NCBI RefSeq assembly: GCF_001457415.1
Contig: NZ_LN881724.1
Location: 186,001 to 250,000, forward strand
Direction of reading: 5' to 3'
DNA: 64,000 nt
From: Gorillibacterium timonense
Lineage (GTDB): Bacteria > Bacillota > Bacilli > Paenibacillales > NBRC-103111
The notes under the pieces are model-generated. The model saw nothing but the letters and a program-made list of their open reading frames with translations, made no database searches and was not told the DNA's origin. The translations under genes and the position numbers were made by a program. Shown here one piece after another: positions 7,991-15,935 of the stretch (positions are counted from its first letter, which is position 1; each line of letters opens with the position of its first letter).

Positions 7991-8977
7991 ATGATAGAGG
8001 TAGAGAACATTCGCAAAGTATTTCGAACGCCGGTCATGCGGGAGGGAGCCTTCTCGGGAGTGCGCAGCCTGTTCTCCCGGGATTATCGGGAAAAGGAAGC
8101 GGTGACGGACATCAGCTTCACCCTTCCGGACGGTGAATTCGCCGGCTACATCGGGCCGAATGGGGCCGGCAAATCGACGACGATCAAGATGCTGACCGGC
8201 ATCCTTCGGCCGACTTCTGGGACGGTCCGCATCGGCGGGCTTAACCCGCACAAGGAGCGGCGCAAGGTAGCGAGGAGGCTCGGCGTCGTCTTCGGCCAGC
8301 GCAGCCAGCTCTGGTGGGACCTGCCGGTGAAGGAATCGTACGAGATTCTGGGAGCCATGTACGGCATACCGGATGCCGTGAGGCGCAAGCGGGAGTCGGA
8401 GCTGATCGAGCTGCTCGGCTTGGCATCGTTTCTGGATACCCCCGTGCGGAAGCTCTCCCTCGGCCAACGGATGAGGGCCGACCTGGCGGCGGCGATGCTG
8501 CATGATCCGGACATCCTGTTCCTGGATGAGCCGACCATCGGCCTTGACGCCAACGCCAAAGAGAGCATCCGCGGATTTCTCAGGACGCTCAACAAGGAGT
8601 ACGGCAAGACGGTACTGCTGACGACGCATGATATGGACGATATCGAGCAGCTGTGCAGCCGCGTGCTGGTCATCAACGACGGAAGCCTTCGGTATGACGG
8701 CTCCATCCCCGACCTCCGCGAGCGGATCGGGCTGCCAACCGTCATCCGCGTGCGTTATCGCAGCGAAATTCAGGCCCCGGCGAATGCGGTTAGCGGGGAA
8801 GTCGGCGGTCGGCTCTTCCGTATCCGGGAAGCCTCGGAGCGGGAGCTGACCCTCGAATGCAACCGCAGCGACATCACCGCCATGGGCGTGCTCCGCATCG
8901 TAAGCGAATGGGGCGAGATCGAAGACGTCGACATGGCGGAGCCTGACTTTGAAGAGATCGTTCGCCGGATCTATTAG
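7991..8977 (+). CDS. ABC transporter ATP-binding protein (COG4586 type)
   Basis: A 328-residue ATPase that powers the two upstream permeases. Walker A is GPNGAGKSTTIK (about residue 55), the signature is LSLGQRMRADLA, and Walker B is ILFLDEPTIGLD followed by the H-loop TTHDMDD. The segment RSQLWWDLPV after the Q-loop is typical of this large subgroup. A C-terminal domain of about 80 residues (from VIRVRYRSEIQ) extends beyond the core. It starts 27 bases after the second permease, behind GGGGATAGGTCC. Confidence 0.9.
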   Translation: MIEVENIRKVFRTPVMREGAFSGVRSLFSRDYREKEAVTDISFTLPDGEFAGYIGPNGAGKSTTIKMLTGILRPTSGTVRIGGLNPHKERRKVARRLGVVFGQRSQLWWDLPVKESYEILGAMYGIPDAVRRKRESELIELLGLASFLDTPVRKLSLGQRMRADLAAAMLHDPDILFLDEPTIGLDANAKESIRGFLRTLNKEYGKTVLLTTHDMDDIEQLCSRVLVINDGSLRYDGSIPDLRERIGLPTVIRVRYRSEIQAPANAVSGEVGGRLFRIREASERELTLECNRSDITAMGVLRIVSEWGEIEDVDMAEPDFEEIVRRIY

Positions 8978-9019
8978 TACGCTGCACGCTGACTCCTATT
9001 CGGCGGGGACAACTTTTTT

Positions 9020-9073
9020 TCTGGAGCGTTGTTTCGTTTCGAGTTCCATCCTGTTTGACGGAACCGCTCCAGA
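9020..9073. repeat. Inverted repeat between convergent genes
   Basis: TCTGGAGCG at 9020-9028 pairs perfectly with CGCTCCAGA at 9065-9073, with an inner GTTCC/GGAAC stem. A T-run precedes rather than follows it on the plus strand and there is no T-run on the minus strand, so classic termination is doubtful; it may limit read-through or protect 3' ends of the converging transcripts. Confidence 0.5.
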
Positions 9074-9112
9074 GCGTATAACGTGTCGCGAGATTGATCC
9101 CTCGGTCAGTGG

Positions 9113-10033
9113 TCAGGTCACATCGGTTTCATACCAGGGATTGAGATGGACGAGCACTTCCCCTACATCCGGATGGGCCTTGGTAATGACCTTCTTGATG
9201 GCGCGGCCGATGTCATGCCCTTCTTGAATGGTCAGGTAGCCCGGAATGGAGACGCGAATGTCCACAATGATATAGTGTCCGTGATTGCGCCCGCGCAGAC
9301 GATCGATCCGCTTCACTTCCGGAATGGTTCGGATCAGCGCGGCGTAATCCTTCAGAATGTCGAGGTCGACGCTGTGCTCCATCAAGACATCGAGGGATTC
9401 GCGGCCCATCGTATAGGCGAGCCGCATGACGAGCAGGGAGACGATGATTCCGGCAATGGGGTCTCCATAAGCCAGATAGGGCGAGCTAATTTGCTCGCCG
9501 ATCAGCGAAAGCATGATGCCGAGCACCGCAGCCGCCGAAGCGTACACATCCGCCAGGTGATCGTTCGCCGTCGCGATCAAGCCCTTGCTGCCGGCTTCTC
9601 TTCCGATGCGAATGGTATAAAAGTACAGGATCAGCTTCCAGAATAGAGAGACGAAAGCCGCGACGAGCGGAAGAATATGAGGCGCGGCCGGTTCTTGAAA
9701 AAGCATCTGAATGGAGTGGACGGCCATATAAACCGAAGCCAGCGCCAAAATGATGGCGACGAGGGCGGCACCCAGCACCTCGGCCTTCCCGTGTCCGTAG
9801 GGATGATCCTCATCAGCCGGGCGGTTGGAGATTCGCATGGAGCTTAACGTGGCGCCGGAGGCGATGACATCTCCTGCATTGTGCACGCCATCGGCGACAA
9901 GCACCTGGCTGCCAAAGAGCATGCCAACTCCGAGCTTCATGACGGTTAAGGCGAGGTTGCTGAGCAGGCTGATCCATGCTCCCCATATCGCGGGGCTGAA
10001 CTTCTTCGCAGGCTTAGCGGTCTGACTGGACAC
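9113..10033 (-). CDS. Cation diffusion facilitator (CDF) metal exporter
   Basis: A 306-residue membrane protein that exports divalent metals such as Zn, Co, Mn or Fe by proton antiport. It has the family's DGVHNAGD in helix II, HPYGHGK, and NDHLADVYAS in helix V, giving the HxxxD/NxxxD metal site, and a soluble C-terminal domain with DRLRGRNHGHYIIVDI and a terminal HPDVGEVLVHLNP. About six transmembrane helices are visible. The GTG at 10033 is preceded by GGAGGGAAAAATT. Upstream on the same strand lies a terminator-like hairpin at 10070-10099 behind a GC-rich structured stretch, so conditional read-through is likely. Confidence 0.92.
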   Translation of the reverse strand: MSSQTAKPAKKFSPAIWGAWISLLSNLALTVMKLGVGMLFGSQVLVADGVHNAGDVIASGATLSSMRISNRPADEDHPYGHGKAEVLGAALVAIILALASVYMAVHSIQMLFQEPAAPHILPLVAAFVSLFWKLILYFYTIRIGREAGSKGLIATANDHLADVYASAAAVLGIMLSLIGEQISSPYLAYGDPIAGIIVSLLVMRLAYTMGRESLDVLMEHSVDLDILKDYAALIRTIPEVKRIDRLRGRNHGHYIIVDIRVSIPGYLTIQEGHDIGRAIKKVITKAHPDVGEVLVHLNPWYETDVT

Positions 10034-10069
10034 AATTTTTCCCTCCTATAAACTTCTTGCCATAAGGAA

Positions 10070-10099
10070 ACAAAAACCTTCAACGGTGGTTGAAGGTTT
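10070..10099 (-). terminator. Leader terminator in front of the CDF gene
   Basis: On the minus strand AACCTTCAAC-CACC-GTTGAAGGTT is a perfect 10-bp hairpin followed by TTTTTG, only about 35 bases before the CDF start. Position and shape fit an attenuator rather than an end-of-operon terminator, since no gene lies directly upstream on that strand. Confidence 0.75.
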
Positions 10100-10560
10100 A
10101 TTGGTATGCCATTTTTTTCACATTCCGCAACGATCGATTCATTCCAATCCCCACATTTCATCGGCTTGTCCGCCGGATTATTCGGGTACGCCCCGGGCAG
10201 GTAACGGGACAAGAGAAGGAAGCGTTCGCCGAACCCTCGGCCGCACGCTTCCGCAAGAAACGGCCCCGAAACGGGCCGCAGTTTTCAAAACAGCAGTATT
10301 ACCATACCACAAATGGGCAAACGAATGCGATGACATTTTTCGAACATTCGAACGGGCAAGAACGGGAAGAGTATGGTTTCAAGCCCCCGTGACGAACGAA
10401 AGGGATGGTATATACCTGCTAAATACGAGCCTGATGAGCGAAATACAAGCGCAATCTACAGGGTAAGCCGTCTGGGATCCGGTTTGAAAGCATGCTCAAG
10501 CCCTTTCATGGGGCAATTTATCAAAGCGACAATGAATTTCCATATTCAAATCGAGACAAA
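10100..10560. other. Unexplained structured intergenic region
   Basis: About 460 bases without a convincing gene. On the minus strand, upstream of the CDF attenuator, it can form CGGCCC/GGGCCG-like stems, a GGAAGCGT...ACGCTTCC hairpin with an inner GCCGA/TCGGC, and CTTGTCC...GGACAAG, in order. These could be a metal-sensing leader RNA, but I could not match NiCo, yybP-ykoY or another known riboswitch. Small ORFs on both strands overlap it without ribosome sites. Confidence 0.4.
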
Positions 10561-10669
10561 GTGTATTTCTTTTCCGGCAGGCTCGGAGTACAATAGGGAG
10601 GAAATTTTGGGGGGACATGCTTTGCGTAACGATGCAAAGGCAACCTAAGGGAAAGGAACCTAGAACACC

Positions 10670-11248
10670 TTGGCTAAGCTCTATTACCGATACGGAACCA
10701 TGAACAGCGGCAAATCGATGGATATCCTCAAGATCGCCAACAATTATGAGGAACAAGGCAAGTCGGTTTTAATTTTCACATCCCTTCTGGACACCCGGCA
10801 CGGAATCGGCAAGGTGACCTCCAGGGTCGGTTTTCAAAGAGAAGCTCTGCTTCTGGATGAACATATGATGGACATTGTGGAGAAAAATAGGCCCGATTGC
10901 GTGGTCGTGGACGAGGCGCAGTTTGCGAGTCCCGAGCAGATCGACGCCATGGCGGAGATCGTTGATCGGCTTCATATCCCCGTGATCGCATATGGGCTCA
11001 TGACGGATTTTCAAGGAAAGATGTTCGAAGGAAGCAAGCGCCTCCTGGAGCTGGCCGACCGGATCGAGGAGATCAAGACGGTTTGCTGGTACTGCAACAG
11101 CAAGGCGCGTTTTAATACCCGTTTTCAAGGGGAGAGGGCCGTCTTTACGGGCGAGCAGCTGGATATCGGCGGAAACGACAAGTATCGGCCTCTCTGCCGG
11201 AAGTGCTATCGCAAGGAAAAAGAGAAATCCGAGCGTTTGAACGGATAG
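10670..11248 (+). CDS. tdk: Thymidine kinase
   Basis: A 192-residue type II thymidine kinase that phosphorylates thymidine to dTMP in the salvage pathway. The P-loop is GTMNSGKS (about residue 10), Walker B-like VVVDEAQF follows, and a structural zinc site is built from CWYC and LCRKCY. I use the TTG at 10670 because the frame begins with the expected MAKLYYRYG and an AAGGAA lies upstream; no ATG fits without losing the P-loop strand. A TACAAT at 10589-10594 may be its -10 box. The malic enzyme gene starts shortly after its stop. Confidence 0.93.
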   Translation: MAKLYYRYGTMNSGKSMDILKIANNYEEQGKSVLIFTSLLDTRHGIGKVTSRVGFQREALLLDEHMMDIVEKNRPDCVVVDEAQFASPEQIDAMAEIVDRLHIPVIAYGLMTDFQGKMFEGSKRLLELADRIEEIKTVCWYCNSKARFNTRFQGERAVFTGEQLDIGGNDKYRPLCRKCYRKEKEKSERLNG

Positions 11249-11265
11249 TCGGGAAGGACAGGGAG

Positions 11266-12810
11266 ATGGCGAAGAGATCAAGCGAGTGGCTGGAGATGGA
11301 GGATCGAAACCGGTTGGACAGCGAGCAGCCGGTTGGGGGTAAGGAGCAGGAGGGGAAACCGGGAATCGGCCTTCTGCAGATGGAAGTGAAGACTGCGTCG
11401 GCTCCTTCCGGGCAAATGACCGTGATGCTTCGCGTAGAGATGGCGAAGGATACAGGGAGCTTCGGCCGATTGGCTACTGCTATCGGCGAGGCCGGCGGCG
11501 ATATCGTCAGCGTCGAAGCAGCCCGCTACCAAGCCGACGCCACGGTTCGCGAGCTCACCGTCAGCGTGACCGATCCGGCGGTGGCCGATCGCGTGGCGTC
11601 AGCGGTTCGGAAGCTGACGGGCGTTCATATGCTGGATGTGTTTGACCGGACCTTCCTGATGCATCTGGGAGGCAAGCTGGAGACGACGCCGAAGCTGCCG
11701 ATCCGCAACCGCGACGATCTGTCGCGTGTGTATACGCCGGGCGTTGCGAAGGTATGCATGGCCATTCATGAGGACCCGAAACGGGCGCATAATCTGACCA
11801 TCAAACGCAATACCGTTGCGGTCGTCTCCGACGGCTCCGCTGTCCTGGGACTCGGGAATATCGGGCCGCTCGCGGCGATGCCGGTCATGGAGGGCAAGGC
11901 GGTGCTGTTCAAGCAGCTCGGCGGCGTCGATGCTTTCCCCATCTGCCTGGACACCCAGGACACCGAAGAGATCATTAAGGCCGTCAAACAGATTGCTCCG
12001 TCCTTCGGCGGGATCAACTTGGAGGACATCTCGGCTCCCCGCTGCTTCGAAATTGAGCGCCGGCTCGTGGAGGAATTGGACATTCCCGTCTTTCACGACG
12101 ATCAACACGGAACGGCGGTCGTCATGCTGGCGGGAATTCTAAACGCCGTTAAGCTTGTCGGCAAGCGGCTGGCCGATTGCAAGGTGGTCATCTCAGGAGT
12201 CGGGGCGGCCGGAACGGCGTGTACGAACATTCTCCTGTCGGCTGGCGTTACGAACATCATTGGGGTGGACCGCGAGGGGGCGCTTGTCCGCACCCGGTCG
12301 TACGACCGGGATGCCTGGAACGAGTATGCCGCTCGAACGAATCCTCAGCTAGTGGAAGGAGTTCTCTCCGAGGTCATCGAGGGAGCCGACATCTTCGTGG
12401 GCGTATCCGCCCCGGGGCTGCTGAAGCGGGAGGACGTATGCCGGATGGCGAAGGATGCGATCGTCTTCGCCATGGCCAATCCGAATCCGGAGATTACGCC
12501 GGAGGAGGCTGAGGGCTGCGTCCGTGTCATGGCGACCGGGCGATCCGATTATCCGAATCAGATCAACAATGTGCTATGCTTCCCCGGTCTGTTCCGTGGA
12601 GTTCTGGACTGCCGGGCGGAACGGGTCACGGAAGGGATGAAGCTGGCTGCCGCCCGCGCGATCGCTTCCTCCGTCAAGGACAGCGAGCTTTCCGAAACCT
12701 GCATCATTCCGAGCGTATTTGATACGTCCGTAGCCGAGAAAGTACGCCAGGCCGTCTTGTACGCGGCTTATGAGGAAGGCGTCGCCCGTCGCAGAAGCTA
12801 TCTCGATTAG
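11266..12810 (+). CDS. NAD-type malic enzyme with N-terminal ACT domain
   Basis: A protein of about 514 residues that converts malate to pyruvate and CO2 with reduction of NAD(P). Residues ~48-120 form an ACT domain (MLRVEMAKDTGSFGRLATAI), a likely amino-acid or metabolite sensor. The malic domain follows with SRVYTPGVAKVC, DGSAVLGLGNIGP, VMEGKAVLFKQLGGVDAFP and FHDDQHGTAVV; the NAD-binding domain has ISGVGAAGTACTNIL. The ATG at 11266 has AAGGACAGGGAG before it; later in-frame starts at MEDRNR or MEVKTA are also possible because the first 40 residues are poorly ordered and charged. It starts 17 bases after tdk. Confidence 0.9.
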   Translation: MAKRSSEWLEMEDRNRLDSEQPVGGKEQEGKPGIGLLQMEVKTASAPSGQMTVMLRVEMAKDTGSFGRLATAIGEAGGDIVSVEAARYQADATVRELTVSVTDPAVADRVASAVRKLTGVHMLDVFDRTFLMHLGGKLETTPKLPIRNRDDLSRVYTPGVAKVCMAIHEDPKRAHNLTIKRNTVAVVSDGSAVLGLGNIGPLAAMPVMEGKAVLFKQLGGVDAFPICLDTQDTEEIIKAVKQIAPSFGGINLEDISAPRCFEIERRLVEELDIPVFHDDQHGTAVVMLAGILNAVKLVGKRLADCKVVISGVGAAGTACTNILLSAGVTNIIGVDREGALVRTRSYDRDAWNEYAARTNPQLVEGVLSEVIEGADIFVGVSAPGLLKREDVCRMAKDAIVFAMANPNPEITPEEAEGCVRVMATGRSDYPNQINNVLCFPGLFRGVLDCRAERVTEGMKLAAARAIASSVKDSELSETCIIPSVFDTSVAEKVRQAVLYAAYEEGVARRRSYLD

Positions 12811-12951
12811 AACTATAGCGTTCAGGGAAGCGGGAGCACCTGCAGGCATCGGCAAGCCACAAGCGCGAAGTTGAATGATCCGTTCGCTGCTGCTGCGGTC
12901 ATCAATCGATAAATGAGCTGGAGCCAATCCGAAGGTAGCAACTAGCGGCCG

Positions 12952-12969
12952 AAGGAGAGGCTCCTTTTT
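12952..12969 (+). terminator. Short terminator after the malic enzyme gene
   Basis: AAGGAG-AGG-CTCCTT followed by TTT. The stem is short; it lies between two converging genes. Confidence 0.4.
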
Positions 12970-13037
12970 CGTTGCGGGCAGGGGAGCCGCCTGCTCGCCG
13001 TCCCTTCTACGCGAGTAGCCGCGCATCTGTTCCATCA

Positions 13038-14138
13038 TCAAAGCCGTCGCAGCCGATCCAAGGCCACATCGGTTTCCTTTACGAGCCTCCGCACCAAATC
13101 GCCTGCGGGCAGCTCGCGTGTCAAAAGACGGGAAGCCTGGCCCGACCAAACTGCCATGCAGCTTACCCGTTCCTGCTCCTCTGCCGCTTCCCGGATGGGC
13201 CGGGTCAAGGCTTCCTGATATGGATAAGGAAGCAAGCGGTGATCCTCATCGGACAAGTCCGCGATGAATTTGTTGCGGATGGTCCGGGCATACCGTCCGG
13301 TATAAGAGCGGGTGAGCACGGTGCTCTCCTCCATGCTGGTGAGCAGCGCTTCCTTCGTGCGGCGGGAAGCGTCGCTTTCCGGACAGGTAAGAAAGGCGGT
13401 GCCGAGCTGGACGCCCGCAGCTCCGAGAGCGAGCGCCGCGGCGATTCCACGGCCGTCCATCACGCCCCCGGCGGCGATGACAGGGACATGCAGGGCATCC
13501 GCGAGGAGAGGGGTGAGGGCGATCGTGCCGACGGCCGCCTGCTCGGCTGCCCCGAGGAAGGTAGCTCGCTCGCCGCCTGCTTCGCTGCCTTGGCCGACGA
13601 CGAGATCGACGCCCTGATGCTCGAGATGGGCTCCCTCGGACACCGTCGTCGCGGTGCCGATGAGCTTGATTCCGCGATGCTTGAGCCGGTCAATCCAGTC
13701 ATTGTCCAGAACTCCGTAGGAGAAGGAGACGATCGGCACCGACTCTTCAAGAATGACGGCGAGCTGTTCTTCAAACAACGCCTGTTTGTAAGCAGCCTCC
13801 CTGCGGACGGATGCGAGGGCGTTCAGCGGTTGCAGCCCCAGCTCCTCCCAATAGGGCTGGAGAAGCTCGCAGACTTCCTCAAGTCGGCCCTCATCCGGTA
13901 GTACTTCCTTCATGGGAATATGGAGATTCACCGAATAGGGACAGTTCGTTTTAAGACGGATCGCTTTCATCTCCCGATGAAGCTCATCGGCATTCATTCC
14001 TGCAGCGCCTAGGGTGCCGAGTCCTCCGGCCATCGAGACGGCCGCTGCCAAATCCGCTCGCGCGGCACCGATCATCCCCGCCTGCAAGAGCGGGTAGCGA
14101 ATCCCGAGAAGCTCGGTTACGGCTGTCTTCGTCCACAT
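13038..14138 (-). CDS. Nitronate monooxygenase / FMN-dependent 2-nitropropane dioxygenase
   Basis: A 366-residue TIM-barrel flavoprotein. The N-terminus MWTKTAVTELLGIRYPLLQAGM is typical, followed by GGLGTLGAAGM, DLVVGQGSEAGGERAT, PVIAAGGVMDGRGIAAALALGAAGVQLGTAF for FMN phosphate binding. The family oxidises nitronates (such as propionate 3-nitronate) to protect the cell; some relatives are FabK-like enoyl reductases, but the HGxEAGG-like segment (here SEAGGE) fits the NMO class. The usual catalytic His just before xEAGG is replaced by Gly-Ser (GQGSEAGGE), so activity may differ. It is convergent with the malic enzyme gene. Confidence 0.85.
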   Translation of the reverse strand: MWTKTAVTELLGIRYPLLQAGMIGAARADLAAAVSMAGGLGTLGAAGMNADELHREMKAIRLKTNCPYSVNLHIPMKEVLPDEGRLEEVCELLQPYWEELGLQPLNALASVRREAAYKQALFEEQLAVILEESVPIVSFSYGVLDNDWIDRLKHRGIKLIGTATTVSEGAHLEHQGVDLVVGQGSEAGGERATFLGAAEQAAVGTIALTPLLADALHVPVIAAGGVMDGRGIAAALALGAAGVQLGTAFLTCPESDASRRTKEALLTSMEESTVLTRSYTGRYARTIRNKFIADLSDEDHRLLPYPYQEALTRPIREAAEEQERVSCMAVWSGQASRLLTRELPAGDLVRRLVKETDVALDRLRRL

Positions 14139-14454
14139 TCAGAAATCCTCCTTATGGGATCCATCCGATGGCACAACACGTCGGTTTCACCTTTGCGTAT
14201 ATCAGGGTGCGGCTGCGAAAGTTGGGGATGCTAAGAAAAGCAAGGGAAAATTTCAAACGATTTGTTCAATCTTTAAAGCGTTTTCTTTAGGCGTTCGTCT
14301 TAAAAATTCCTCAACATTTGTCGGGGATTGTGATATTATTTTTCATGTTGCCAACTGCCTATAACATTCCTTCGAATGGAAGGTTTATGCCTGACGGACA
14401 GCTGTCCATTTGGCGGGGCTACATCATTTCTAATACCCATCTAGGAGGATCTTC
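14139..14454 (+). promoter_or_regulatory. Promoter and leader region of the phosphate transporter gene
   Basis: An AT-rich stretch near 14260-14345 (with GATATTATTT) suggests a promoter. The leader then carries CCTTC-GAAT-GGAAGG and a perfect 12-base palindrome GGACAGCTGTCC at 14396-14407, and ends with CTAGGAGGATCTTC before the GTG start. No terminator or known riboswitch was recognised. Confidence 0.4.
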
Positions 14455-15456
14455 GTGACATCGATCGTCATCATTGTCATTCTGGCGCTGCTATTCGACT
14501 TCATCAACGGCTTTCATGATACAGCCAACGCCATCGCCACCTCCGTCTCCACCAAGGCGCTGAAGCCCCGGGTCGCTATCTTTTATGCGGCTATTCTGAA
14601 TTTCCTGGGTGCCATCATCGCCGAAGGGGTCGCCCACAGCATCGGCAAGGGCATTGCGGACCCCGCTGCGTTGGATAACGGGTTAAGCATTGTCATCGCC
14701 GCTCTCGTCTCGATGATTGTCTGGAATCTGCTGACCTGGTATTTCGGTATCCCGTCCTCTTCTTCTCATACGCTGATTGGTTCCTTGGTTGGGGCGGTCA
14801 TCGCCGGAGCGGGAATGAATGAAGTGCATTGGGGGGGCTTCAGCAAAATTTTGAGCGGACTTCTGATCTCTCCGGTCATCGCCTTCGTGGCCGGCTTCAT
14901 CATCCTGAAGATCATTCGCCAGCTGCTCAGCTGGTTCGGTAAGACTTCTCCCGGCACGATCAACAAGGGCTTCCGCAGCCTGCAGATTTTGTCCGCCGGC
15001 TGGCAAGCGCTGTCTCATGGCATGAATGACGCCCAGAAGGCGATGGGGATCATCTTCTTCGCGTTAGTCTCAGGGAACTATCTGAGCGCAGACGCCCACA
15101 TTCCGTTGTGGGTCAAGCTGGCCGCCGCTACAGCGATGGGGCTCGGAACCTCCGTCGGCGGGTGGAAGATCATTCAGACCGTCGGCAGCAAGATCATCAA
15201 GATCGAGCCGATGAACGGCTTCGCTTCCGACCTCACCTCGGCGACCGTCCTGTCTGTCGGCACCCATTTCGGTCTGCCGCTCTCCACGACCCATGTGGTG
15301 ACGTCGGCTATCATCGGGACGGGGACGGCAATCCGAGCGAAATCGATCAACTGGGGAGTCGTCGGCACCATGATCATGACCTGGGTGATCACGATCCCGA
15401 TCTCCATGGTGATCGGATTCCTGATGTACCATTTGATCTTCACCCTCATTCTTTAA
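14455..15456 (+). CDS. PiT-family inorganic phosphate transporter
   Basis: A 333-residue membrane protein that imports phosphate with a proton or cation at low affinity. Both halves show the PiT signature: FDFINGFHDTANAIATSVSTKAL near the N-terminus and SHGMNDAQKAMGII in the middle, with GLPLSTTHVVTSAIIGTG later. About ten hydrophobic helices are present. Translation starts at GTG behind AGGAGGATCTTC. Many Firmicutes encode a PhoU-like DUF47 partner before it; none is present here. A strong terminator follows. Confidence 0.93.
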   Translation: MTSIVIIVILALLFDFINGFHDTANAIATSVSTKALKPRVAIFYAAILNFLGAIIAEGVAHSIGKGIADPAALDNGLSIVIAALVSMIVWNLLTWYFGIPSSSSHTLIGSLVGAVIAGAGMNEVHWGGFSKILSGLLISPVIAFVAGFIILKIIRQLLSWFGKTSPGTINKGFRSLQILSAGWQALSHGMNDAQKAMGIIFFALVSGNYLSADAHIPLWVKLAAATAMGLGTSVGGWKIIQTVGSKIIKIEPMNGFASDLTSATVLSVGTHFGLPLSTTHVVTSAIIGTGTAIRAKSINWGVVGTMIMTWVITIPISMVIGFLMYHLIFTLIL

Positions 15457-15494
15457 TCGAGGCTTCCTTGGGATAAAATCGGGTATACCGGATG

Positions 15495-15527
15495 AAAAGG
15501 CTTCCGCCATCAGCGGAGGCTTTTTTG
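15495..15527 (+). terminator. Rho-independent terminator after the PiT gene
   Basis: AAAAGGCTTCCGC-CATCA-GCGGAGGCTTTTTT forms a near-perfect stem with a T-run. Confidence 0.85.
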
Positions 15528-15677
15528 TTTGGTGGTGTGCATTGCTAACTTAAAAACAATGGTTTCTTCACCTGTTATAAAATTATTTATTTTTCGGGTG
15601 CAATTGGTTCGAGAGTGGGTATAAAAGGGTAAAGGGGCGAGGAAGCCCATGAACGAGAGGTGAGGGGGAGAATCGAT

Positions 15678-15935
15678 ATGGGCGAGGCCGACAAGCTTGA
15701 GATGAAGCTGCAGATCGAATGCGCGAATTACTTCCGCGATCATCCTCATGCCGAGGAAACCTGCGAAGGGCTGGCTTTGTTGCTGAGAAGCCGACCCGAG
15801 CATCTGACCGCGATTCTTGACAGACTCATTGAGCTGAATATTTTGGAGCTGGTGGAGGACGGTCCGCGTTCCGTCTACCGTTACAAGCTCCCCAAACTGA
15901 CGACACGGGACGAATCGTCATGGACGAATACATAG
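15678..15935 (+). CDS. Small winged-helix-like protein
   Basis: An 85-residue protein. Its helix-rich first part (ECANYFRDHPHAEETCEGLALLLRSRPEHLTAILDRLIEL) followed by LVEDGPRSVYRYKL reads as a winged-helix domain: three helices and a two-strand wing. The ATG has GGGGGAGAAT upstream. Its last 16 bases overlap the start of the large LuxR-type regulator, so translation is probably coupled and the two proteins likely act together, perhaps as DNA-binding partner or adaptor (inference). No enzyme motif is present. Confidence 0.75.
   Translation: MGEADKLEMKLQIECANYFRDHPHAEETCEGLALLLRSRPEHLTAILDRLIELNILELVEDGPRSVYRYKLPKLTTRDESSWTNT

Noticed and set aside
10100..10320. NiCo (czcD) riboswitch in front of the CDF gene
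   Set aside because: The conserved GGGAC/GCAGC blocks of that class are not in the expected order on the minus strand, so the class was not assigned.
10090..10392. Small ORFs in the gap before tdk
   Set aside because: No ribosome site, no conserved pattern, and strong overlapping RNA-structure signals on the other strand.
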